In this document: piece by piece, positions 1 through 5,101 of the stretch
How the letters are laid out: each line of letters starts with the position of its first letter
How positions within the stretch are numbered: the first letter of the stretch is position 1
Assembly: GCA_038213005.1 (NCBI GenBank)
Contig: JBBQTU010000261.1
Location: 1-5,101 of the forward strand
Reading direction: 5' to 3'
Origin: JBBQTU01 sp038213005
Lineage (GTDB): Bacteria; Planctomycetota; Phycisphaerae; Tepidisphaerales; Tepidisphaeraceae
Length of the DNA stretch: 5,101 nt
Made by a program: the position numbers and the translations under genes
The notes under the pieces: generated by a model
The model's database searches: none
What the model saw: only the letters and a program-made list of their open reading frames with translations
Told to the model about the DNA's origin: nothing

Positions 1-110
1 AAGTGCAGGCCGGTCAGTCCCGTGCGCCCCATCGCGCGCCAGACCGCCCCCCGCCATCGCTCCTGACGCGACCACTTGGGCGACCGAAGAAATCCAGCGA
101 CCTTCTTCAT
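1..110 (-). CDS. Possible 5' end of an unrecognised gene (partial)
   Basis: An open frame begins with ATG at 110-108 and stays open to the window edge, giving 36 residues that start MKKVAGFLRSPKWSRQERWR. It is rich in Arg, Lys and Trp, with no obvious signal peptide or recognisable motif in the visible part. It lies downstream of the stem-loop that ends the preceding minus-strand gene, and the 60 bp just upstream are distinctly more AT-rich than the surroundings, as expected for a promoter region. No good Shine-Dalgarno sequence precedes the ATG. The family cannot be named. The frame could be chance in GC-rich DNA, because only 110 bases are visible. Confidence 0.35.
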   Translation of the reverse strand, partial: MKKVAGFLRSPKWSRQERWRGAVWRAMGRTGLTGLH

Positions 111-227
111 AGTTCCAGCGGGAATATCTGTACCGTGCGTGTCGATATATCTGCTTCATAACTCTAGCAATGACAAGGCCACCCGTTCCACAGGGTGGCC
201 TTGCGCAATTGCTGTATCGCCACCGAA
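111..227. other. Intergenic gap with stem-loop and AT-rich stretch
   Basis: This gap separates the stop codon of the 645-aa gene from the candidate partial gene at the left edge. It holds the stem-loop at 174-203. The part at about 115-172 is AT-rich compared with the rest of the window. On the minus strand a weak promoter-like pair can be read (TTGCTA then TATATC, spacer about 15), which is shorter than the usual 17 and not convincing. No RNA gene is seen. Confidence 0.4.
174..203 (-). terminator. Stem-loop downstream of the 645-aa gene
   Basis: A perfect 11-bp inverted repeat, CAAGGCCACCC and GGGTGGCCTTG, encloses an 8-base loop. It begins 24 bases after the TGA stop of the 645-aa gene in the direction of transcription. 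The stem is GC-rich as in an intrinsic terminator, but the bases that follow on the minus strand (TCATTGCTAG) are not a T run. It may act as a terminator with an atypical tail, or as a 3'-end stabiliser. The position directly after a stop codon supports a role in ending the transcript. Confidence 0.55.
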
Positions 228-2165
228 TCAGAGCGACGGCCAGTTGGCCGGCGAATTATCGTCCACCGGCGGCAACGCCTCGCCCTCGCTCTTGGCGGGG
301 ATGTATTTCACCCGCTTCACCACGTTCTGGTAATCATACCACTGCGTGCTGAACAGGTTCTGCAGTTCCCGCACTAATTGCTCTCCCATCGCCTGCGAAG
401 CCATCTGCACAACGTCGCTGGTGAGCCGCGAACGCACATCGTCCAGTTGCGTCACAAACACCCGCGCGTCGCGAGGCAGCGGCAGCACCGCAACCGGCTT
501 GGGATCGTCCTTGGTCTTCATCGCCAGCAGGGTGGCCACCTCGGACACAAACCGCCCAACTGCGGCGTCGTCCACCAGGTGCAGCCCCAGGATGACCTGT
601 GACCTGCGACTGAAATAGTCGCTGGTCAGCAGCGGCTTCTTGGACGCCTGGGTCGTCGTGGCAAACCCCTTCTCCTTCGCGGCCGCCATGAACGCATCGG
701 CCGCCTCGCGCGCCAGCTTCATCGACTGCGCCAGCCGCCAGTCCTTCTCCACCTGCTCCTTCACCTCATCCAGCCCTGATGGCTTACGTGCGTTGTCCGA
801 CGCCGTTAGACGGAACACATAGACATTATTCGCCTCATCCCTCAGCATCTGCGACGGCTGCCAGGATTCCAGCGCCTTGGGCAGGCCCGGCGTCCGCCGC
901 TGCTCACGCTCCACCACAGCCTTGTCGGCCTTGGGATCGAGCATCGCATACCGCGGCATGGGGATCTGGGCGATCGTCCGCGACATCCCGATCCCGCCCT
1001 TGGTCAAGAGGTCGCGCTGCGAGAGATAGTCGCTCCACTGCTCGATCGTCAGCGACACGTGGAACCGCGTCTGCACGTCCTTCGCCAGCTTCTGCAGATA
1101 GTCGTAACTCTGATACGCCACGCCCATTGAACTGGGCTGGGTCGTGCCGGTGGGCGCCTGGAATGTCGCCCAGTCGGCCGAAAGCACGCCGCTGACATAG
1201 CGATAGACCTCGCCCTGGAGCTTCTCAACCTCCGGCTTGATCATCGCCTCCATGACATCCTTGCGCACTTCCTCAAACGGCTTGATGATGCGCCGGGTGG
1301 TCGGCCCGGTCGCGCTGGTCTCCTGCGTCGTCGCACTGAACGCCGCCTGGTTCACCAGGTAATACTTCCGCGCGTCGACTTCCCACCGCGCCGGCGACTG
1401 CCTGGCCTCCACGGCCTTCCGCAGTTCCGTCGCCGGGATGCACAGGTACTGCAGCTTCGCGCGACTGGGGAAGCGGTAGCCAAACCCAAACGCGTCGGTG
1501 CTGGGGTCGGCCGTCTCCCGATCCACCTCCACCCACTTGTCGTACTGCTCCTGGAGTTGCTCCTTCGTCGGGGTGGGCACTGTCAAGGCAAAATCGGCCG
1601 CGGCGAAATCCACGGCATTCACTTTCATCTCCTGAAAGCGGGTCGCCAGTTCATAGTCTCGATACGGCTGCGAAACCTTGATCACATCCGCCGCGTGGCC
1701 GAAGGCATCCTGGACCATCAGGAAGTTCGCCAGCGTCCGCTTCACAAATTCCACGTTGTCCAGGCTTCTCATCTCCATGCCAACCACGCGCACCTGCTTG
1801 AGCAGTTCTTCCGCGCGGGTTCGCGACACGAACATCCCCATGTTCGCCGCCTCTTTCTGCAGCAGCATATACAGATCGCGATGCTCCTCGATCTGCTGAG
1901 CCGCCATCGGGCCAAACAGCGACGCCAGCGGCCGCGCCCCATATCCCTCCGACCCCACCAGCAGGTTCCGCTTCAGCAGTTCCCATTCCTGCTGCGAATT
2001 CACCAGGTCCGTCACGTAGACGGTCTTCCCGTCGATCATGCCCGCCGGCGTGTTGCTCCGGGTCTGCCCCCGGCCCGACATCGTCGGGACCAGAAAGGCC
2101 ACCATCAGGCCCACTGCAAAGAACGCCATCAGTCGGCGACGGTACTTTTTCAAGACTTGATACAT
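228..2165 (-). CDS. Membrane-anchored PpiD/SurA-like chaperone-type protein
   Basis: This 645-residue protein has a basic N-terminus (KKYRRR), one membrane segment at about residues 12-30, and then a long extracytoplasmic region. The layout follows the PpiD/SurA families of periplasmic folding factors. After the anchor comes a short strand (GMIDGKTVYVTDLV, 42-55) like the opening of SurA_N domains. A mostly helical block follows (about 57-190), with the PpiD-like sequence VPTPTKEQLQEQYDKW at 196-211 and FPSRAKLQYLCI at 232-243. A helical C-terminal part (about 464-500) resembles the region following PpiD isomerase domains. I could not see a convincing parvulin catalytic domain between them, so isomerase activity is doubtful. 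The start is supported by GAGGA at 2169-2173. It lies 101 bp downstream of the TPR-like gene, on the same strand. Family assignment comes from layout and short motifs only, so a chaperone role is inference. Confidence 0.7.
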   Translation of the reverse strand: MYQVLKKYRRRLMAFFAVGLMVAFLVPTMSGRGQTRSNTPAGMIDGKTVYVTDLVNSQQEWELLKRNLLVGSEGYGARPLASLFGPMAAQQIEEHRDLYMLLQKEAANMGMFVSRTRAEELLKQVRVVGMEMRSLDNVEFVKRTLANFLMVQDAFGHAADVIKVSQPYRDYELATRFQEMKVNAVDFAAADFALTVPTPTKEQLQEQYDKWVEVDRETADPSTDAFGFGYRFPSRAKLQYLCIPATELRKAVEARQSPARWEVDARKYYLVNQAAFSATTQETSATGPTTRRIIKPFEEVRKDVMEAMIKPEVEKLQGEVYRYVSGVLSADWATFQAPTGTTQPSSMGVAYQSYDYLQKLAKDVQTRFHVSLTIEQWSDYLSQRDLLTKGGIGMSRTIAQIPMPRYAMLDPKADKAVVEREQRRTPGLPKALESWQPSQMLRDEANNVYVFRLTASDNARKPSGLDEVKEQVEKDWRLAQSMKLAREAADAFMAAAKEKGFATTTQASKKPLLTSDYFSRRSQVILGLHLVDDAAVGRFVSEVATLLAMKTKDDPKPVAVLPLPRDARVFVTQLDDVRSRLTSDVVQMASQAMGEQLVRELQNLFSTQWYDYQNVVKRVKYIPAKSEGEALPPVDDNSPANWPSL

Positions 2166-2266
2166 TTTTCCTCAGTTCTAACTTCTTCTGTCCATCAAAT
2201 TCCGCGTCCACGCACCAGGCCGTCGTCGGCTCGCCCCAACGCGCAGTCAACCGCCCGCGTGACCGC

Positions 2267-3358
2267 CTACTCTGCCTTCAACTGCTGCTCCAGCCGCGAA
2301 GCATCCTTCGCGGCCGTCTTGCCCAGCGGTTGGTCGGCATGTGACTGCGCCAGGTCGCTGTAGATTGCCAGAGCGCCTTTCAGATCGCCATATATCTCGT
2401 GAAGCTGCGCCACCCGGTATAGGCTCTCCGGCACGTAGGGCGTATCGGCCGCCGTACGCGACATCGCCACCACCCGCATGTACGCAATGCAGATATCTTT
2501 CGCCGTATTCGCATCCGGCTTCGCCCCGGCCTTGCCGTCCATGGCCTCGGCCAGGCAATACAACGCCATGGCCTGCTGACGCGGATCGACAAACAGTTCC
2601 TTACCGCCCGCGATCTGCCCCTGCGCCTTGTCATATTGCTTGTCCGCCAGCGCCACCCGTGCCAGCCCGATCCGCACATCGCCCGCCAGCCGAATGGCCG
2701 ACGGGTCGTTCATGTCCATCGTGCCCGACTTCAGAATCTGCTCGCCCAACTTCGCCGCCGATACCAGGTCATTCTGGGCACGGTACACTTCCAGCAGCAG
2801 GCTCTGTAGCGCCTGCTTCGCGCCCTTGGACAGCGTCGCATCGTTGCTCGCCGCCGAAAGCTCCGTCACCGCCGCCGCCAGTTCAGCCACCGCGGTCTCG
2901 GGGGGCGTCGGCCTGGCTTTCTGTGCAGCCTGCACATCCTTGCGAACCAGGGAGATATAGCTCGAAACGGCAACGTCAAACTTGCCGCTCTTATTCGCCG
3001 AGTCCAGCATCCGAGGCAGGATGTAATCCTTCAGCCACGGCCGCTTGGTCGACTTGAACGCCGCCTTATACGCATCGGCCGCCTGCGCTGGCTGCTGCGC
3101 CAGATACGCCGTCTCGGCCTTCGCGAGCTCTGGCTCATCGGCGATGCTGATGCGGGTGATCTTGCTCAGCGACACCGGCTCGACCGGCCGACCGTCGATG
3201 GAGAACTCGATCGACCCGTCCCGCACCGACGTAATCTTCACATCCTTGCGCTCCAGCGAACCGATGAACACCGAATCGGCCAGCGCCGGCAACGCCGCAC
3301 CGGCCACCACCAGCGCCATCAGCCAGCGTGCCCCATGTGTTCGCGGACAACTGAACAT
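2267..3358 (-). CDS. Secreted TPR-like repeat protein
   Basis: This 363-residue protein has a clear Sec signal peptide: Arg11, a hydrophobic core at 12-23, and an ALA/DS cleavage site after residue 27. Residues 28-75 form a small beta-rich module (alternating hydrophobic strands around VFIGSLERKDVKITSV and a DG turn). From about residue 76 the chain is alpha-helical, with TPR-like pairs such as AETAYLAQQPAQAADAYKAA (81-100), VALADKQYDKAQGQI (235-249) and SLYRVAQLHEIYGDLKGALA (312-331). TPR proteins act as scaffolds for protein-protein contacts; no enzymatic motif is visible. The start is set by AAGGA at 3366-3370, seven bases before the ATG, and by the intact signal peptide. It precedes the PpiD-like gene in the same direction, which suggests a shared transcript and a joint role in the cell envelope. 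The specific function is unknown. Confidence 0.8.
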   Translation of the reverse strand: MFSCPRTHGARWLMALVVAGAALPALADSVFIGSLERKDVKITSVRDGSIEFSIDGRPVEPVSLSKITRISIADEPELAKAETAYLAQQPAQAADAYKAAFKSTKRPWLKDYILPRMLDSANKSGKFDVAVSSYISLVRKDVQAAQKARPTPPETAVAELAAAVTELSAASNDATLSKGAKQALQSLLLEVYRAQNDLVSAAKLGEQILKSGTMDMNDPSAIRLAGDVRIGLARVALADKQYDKAQGQIAGGKELFVDPRQQAMALYCLAEAMDGKAGAKPDANTAKDICIAYMRVVAMSRTAADTPYVPESLYRVAQLHEIYGDLKGALAIYSDLAQSHADQPLGKTAAKDASRLEQQLKAE

Positions 3359-3616
3359 GCCTCGTTCCTTTCTCTACAGGCACTGCGCCCTGAGAGGAGC
3401 CAGCCACGATAACGTCCCTTTTCCGCAAAGAAACCAATCGGTTTCCCATGCGCGGCCACGACATGGCAACCCCAGCGGCGCCGCCATCTCTGCCGATATG
3501 GCATAATACCCAAACCCTGCGCCTTGGCTAGGACTCCGTCCAACCCCGGCAGCCGTGCCCCTTTTGCCGGGAGTTCGCGTTCTACAGGAAATCCCTCCGA
3601 ATTCTTTGAGGGAGCC
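3359..3616. other. Intergenic region between the pseudogene and the TPR-like gene
   Basis: No credible gene is seen in these 258 bases; short open frames on both strands have no signal, motif or ribosome site. It should hold the minus-strand promoter for the two-gene unit downstream. The best single element is TATTAT on the minus strand (3503-3508), one mismatch from TATAAT, but there is no good -35 box at the proper distance, so this is weak. An inverted repeat CCCGGC/GCCGGG (3545-3550 and 3566-3571, 15-base loop) and the terminator-like hairpin at 3592-3613 occupy the right part. Confidence 0.45.
3589..3613 (-). terminator. Weak intrinsic terminator after the substrate-binding pseudogene
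   Basis: TCCCTC and GAGGGA (6 bp) flank a 10-base loop at 3592-3613, starting four bases past the TGA stop of the PstS-like remnant. On the minus strand the stem is followed by TTTCC. The stem is short and the T run is only three bases, so termination would be weak if it occurs. Confidence 0.4.
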
Positions 3617-3841
3617 TCAGGGAATGGGCGTAATGCCCTGGGCTCTCATCGCCGCTTGGGCGGCCGGGGTGCGGAGGTTGAGGAAGATTTCGGAGGCGGT
3701 TGGGGGAGCGGCCGGGGCGATATAGGCGATCAGCGGTTCGGTGAGCGGGTACTCACCGCCAAAGACGGCCGGTGAGGTAGGGAGGATGGGCCGGCCGGGT
3801 CGGACGGTCAGGGCTACTACGGTATAGGAGGAGCCGGACGC

Positions 3842-3913
3842 CGCCTTGCTGGGATTTTCTGGTTCCGATTTGTCTTCTTGTTTCGGATTTCGTGCTTCGG
3901 ATTTCGTGCTTCC
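3842..3913 (-). repeat. 14-bp tandem repeat forming an in-frame insert in the PstS-like gene
   Basis: On the plus strand TTCGGATTTCGTGC occurs twice in a row at 3882-3895 and 3896-3909, with a third partial start after it and decayed related copies (TTCCGATTTG, TTTCGG) at about 3861-3887. On the coding strand it reads as a polar, low-complexity peptide (TKSEARNPKQEDKSEPENPS) between DLPLAG and the next strand of the binding domain. I recall similar AAATCCGAAGCACG-type repeats being common in planctomycete genomes; this is memory, not a search. The open frame is kept through the repeat. Confidence 0.65.
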
Positions 3914-4322
3914 CGCCAAGGGCAGATCCTCCGGCGTGTACGCACGCCCGGCCACGCTGGTGGCGCTGAGGATGCCGATGGCGTTGGGGTTCATGGAGAT
4001 GGCGGCGAGGATTTCGGCGTCTTCGTCGAGGCGTTCGGCCGGGCCGGCCGAGGTGATGGCGAGGCGCGAGTAGGCGAGACGGGAGATGGGATTCATCAGG
4101 GCCGGCATGAACCGGTGGATGGGGTTATATGTAGAGTTGGCCATCGGGGACGCCCAGGGCTCGCCAGTCGCGCACCTGCCCGGCAAGGATCATCCGCAGT
4201 TCATTGGGGGTGAGAGCGGTCTTGCCGGTCTTGGGGTTGACGATGACGGCGGCGACGTGGGCGCCGATGGTGTAGGTTTTGAGGCCACTCCTCTCCAGTT
4301 CCTGCCATTGGGCGGCGAGGGA

Positions 4323-4454
4323 ACCGGGTTTGGGGGTGGGAACCAAGTTTGGGTCTGAGGACGCGGCGGTGGCCGCGACGGAAGGGGCTACACCCGGGGC
4401 GGCTGTGCTACGGGGCGGATTTGGCTGTCCAGTGGGGCCGGCCGCCCCGGCCGC
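4323..4454 (-). other. Pro/Ala/Ser-rich disordered insert in the PstS-like domain
   Basis: About 44 codons between GTEWAAG and SLAAQWQELE are almost only Ala, Pro, Gly, Ser and Thr (for example PNPPRSTAAPGVAPSVAATA). This should be a flexible surface loop splitting the second binding domain between its first and second lobes. The encoding DNA is GC-rich and includes a GGGGC/GCCCC inverted repeat near 4436-4450. Confidence 0.5.
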
Positions 4455-4841
4455 CCATTCCGTCCCGTACCAGCAGGCCCTCGCGTCGCCCCTCAACCCC
4501 GGCCAACCCAGCGTGCCGATGGGTGGTCCCCACGAGAGCAGGACCGAGTGCCGGCCCGCGAGGAACAGCGTCGCCAGGCGGTCCGTGGTTTCCGGTTCGT
4601 ACTTCAGTTCAACCGGCCGGGTGGACCGGGTGAAGGCGAGGGTAAGATCGCGTGCGAGGTAGTAGAGGGAGCCCTGGCCGCAGACGGTGAGGGGTTCACC
4701 CTTGCCGGCGCGGAGGAGGGCCAGACGCTCCTGGGCCTTGGTCTGGGCGTCGGCGATTGGGGTGATCCGGCCGAGTGTCTCGGCCACGGCCGCGCCCTGC
4801 TCGTTGACGCACCAGGCGGCGAAGTCTTTGACCTTCTGGGA

Positions 4842-4882
4842 GAATGAACCGGGACGCAGCTAGTTGCCTTCCCTAAGCATTC
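4842..4882. repeat. Nested imperfect palindrome (REP-like hairpin), copy 1
   Basis: Three stacked stems can be paired: GAATG/CATTC (4842-4846 with 4878-4882), GGGA/TCCC (4851-4854 with 4870-4873) and GCAG/TTGC with one G-T pair (4856-4859 with 4864-4867), closing on a CTAG loop. Internal loops of 4x4 and 1x2 bases separate them. Imperfect hairpins with bulges are the hallmark of REP sequences. GGAG lies at the left foot of the hairpin (4839-4842, its last base shared with the outer stem), where REPs usually carry a GTAG-type tetranucleotide. Confidence 0.55.
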
Positions 4883-4904
4883 CGCCATCCTCTCCACATC
4901 AGGA

Positions 4905-4945
4905 GAATGAACCGGGACGCAGCTAGTTGCCTTCCCTAAGCATTC
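4905..4945. repeat. Nested imperfect palindrome (REP-like hairpin), copy 2
   Basis: This is an identical copy of the hairpin at 4842-4882, shifted by 63 bases and in the same orientation. The two copies are therefore a direct head-to-tail pair, not an inverted REP pair (BIME-like). Confidence 0.55.
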
Positions 4946-4963
4946 CGCCATCCTCTCCACATC

Positions 4964-5101
4964 ATGCCAAGACGACCTCGCATCGCTCCCGGCGGCTGGG
5001 TGTATCATGTGTTCAACCGCTCGGCCGGCCGAATCAAACTGTTCCGCCACGACGAGGACTTCGCGGCCTTCGGCCGCCTGCTGCTGGAAGCCCACGAGCG
5101 G
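4964..5101 (+). CDS. RAYT transposase (REP-associated, Y1_Tnp family), N-terminal part
   Basis: The 46 visible residues, beginning MPRRPRIAPGGWVYHVFNRS and continuing GRIKLFRHDEDFAAFGRLL, match the typical N-terminus of RAYT proteins: a basic start, 'GG.YHV.NR', then 'LF...D..F..F..LL.EA..R'. RAYTs are single-copy IS200/IS605-related HUH enzymes that cut and join single-stranded DNA at REP hairpins through one tyrosine. The HUH motif and catalytic Tyr would lie beyond the window, so activity cannot be judged. The ATG at 4964 is the natural start, but no Shine-Dalgarno sequence lies just upstream (CCTCTCCACATC), so translation may be weak or leaderless. It is transcribed divergently from the PstS-like remnant and abuts the second 63-bp copy directly. 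Confidence 0.88.
   Translation, partial: MPRRPRIAPGGWVYHVFNRSAGRIKLFRHDEDFAAFGRLLLEAHER

Larger units (their letters stand above)
3617..4838 (-). pseudogene. Broken two-domain PstS-like substrate-binding protein gene
   Basis: Periplasmic binding proteins of this type capture phosphate or a similar anion for an ABC transporter. About 407 codons remain. The first 17 or so (FAAWCVNEQGAAVAETLGRI across the GTG at 4787) match the closing helix of a PBP domain. A second full domain follows: an opening strand, EPLTVCGQGSLYYLARDLTL; then VIVNPKTGKTALTPNELRMI and LAGQVRDWRALG, like the family's 'vvNp..Lt..qL..If.G...nW'; then MNPNAIGIL (3968-3994); and a closing YPLTEPLIAYI with a terminal helix and ITPIP. 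The frame stops at TAA 4125-4127, just after GQLYI, and continues one frame over as YNPIHRFMP, so there is a frameshift at the TATATA tract. The 5' part, including any signal peptide, is missing beyond 4838, where repeat sequence supplies an in-frame TAG at 4860-4862. A sequencing error could explain the frameshift but not the missing 5' half. Confidence 0.75.
4839..4964. repeat. Exact 63-bp tandem duplication, REP-like
   Basis: The 63-base unit starting GGAGAATGAACCGGGACGC is present at 4839-4901 and again at 4902-4964 with no differences. The last base of the second copy is the A of the transposase start codon. Each copy contains a nested imperfect palindrome (see 4842-4882). Its location directly upstream of a RAYT transposase gene suggests it is the REP sequence that this transposase family recognises. 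Identity of the two copies points to a recent duplication. Confidence 0.85.
4839..5101 (+). mobile_element. Left end of a REP/RAYT element, truncated by the window
   Basis: The span from the junction at 4838/4839 to the window edge comprises the duplicated REP-like unit and the start of the transposase gene. The left boundary is inferred from the point at which the PstS-like reading frame stops matching its family. The right boundary, and any matching repeats there, lie outside the window. Confidence 0.6.

Noticed and set aside
1651..2250. Minus-strand frame of 199 codons overlapping the PpiD-like gene
   Set aside because: It is out of frame with the real gene, Gly/Ala/Arg-rich with no motif, and its start lies in the intergenic gap with no ribosome site.
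1557..2363. Plus-strand frame of 268 codons
   Set aside because: It is His/Arg-rich, antisense to the start of the PpiD-like gene, and has no motif; typical of an antisense shadow in GC-rich DNA.
3319..3543. Minus-strand frame of 74 codons in the gap upstream of the TPR-like gene
   Set aside because: Arg/Gly-rich, no ribosome site or motif, and it overlaps the start of the secreted protein; probably chance.
3846..4358. Several plus-strand frames of 75-111 codons
   Set aside because: They are antisense to the PstS-like remnant, Gly-rich, and show no domain; the minus strand has clear family motifs over the same bases.
4844..4876. Ten-codon mini-frame (MNRDAASCLP) in each 63-bp copy as a leader peptide
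   Set aside because: The GGAG before the ATG is too close for normal initiation, and the frame coincides with the hairpin, so the sequence is better explained as a REP-like palindrome.
4839..4964. CRISPR array
   Set aside because: Only two copies, directly adjacent with no spacer between them, and no cas genes; it is a tandem duplication.
4604..5095. Minus-strand frame of 163 codons containing a duplicated 21-residue peptide
   Set aside because: The peptide repeat is only the 63-bp DNA duplication read out of frame; the frame lies antisense to the RAYT gene and overlaps the PstS-like frame, with no family resemblance.

Overview
The window looks like a stretch of a GC-rich bacterial chromosome, most likely from the phylum Planctomycetota (class Phycisphaerae is a guess). 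The basis is indirect: large weakly conserved secreted proteins of planctomycete type, a short TTCGGATTTCGTGC-type tandem repeat of the kind I associate with planctomycete genomes, and the start of a REP-associated tyrosine transposase with the planctomycete-like MPRRPRIAPGG N-terminus. No rRNA, tRNA or CRISPR array was seen.

Layout, left to right. Positions 1-110 hold the possible 5' end of a minus-strand gene that runs off the window. A GC-rich 11-bp stem-loop (174-203) follows the stop codon of the next gene. Two intact minus-strand genes fill 228-3358. The upstream one encodes a secreted protein (363 aa) with a small N-terminal beta module and TPR-like helices. The downstream one encodes a 645-aa membrane-anchored PpiD/SurA-like protein that appears to lack a clear catalytic parvulin domain. 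They are 101 bp apart, in the same direction, each with a Shine-Dalgarno sequence, and end in one common stem-loop, so they are probably co-transcribed and act at the outer face of the cytoplasmic membrane. A non-coding 258-bp gap (3359-3616) separates them from the next unit.

Positions 3617-4838 hold the remnant of a minus-strand gene for a periplasmic phosphate-type substrate-binding protein (PstS-like). What survives is the last helix of a first binding domain and a complete second binding domain, so the original was apparently a two-domain protein. It is broken twice: by a frameshift at a TATATA tract near 4125, best explained by loss of one TA dinucleotide, and by a junction at 4838/4839 where foreign sequence replaces the 5' half. 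The second domain also carries two low-complexity inserts, one of which is made of the 14-bp repeat read in frame.

The sequence beyond the junction (4839-5101) is the left end of a REP/RAYT element. It is a 63-bp unit duplicated exactly in tandem, each unit containing a nested imperfect palindrome, followed immediately by the start codon of a plus-strand RAYT transposase that runs off the right end. The most interesting point in the window is this element and its apparent insertion into the binding-protein gene. I do not see a complete new biological system here.
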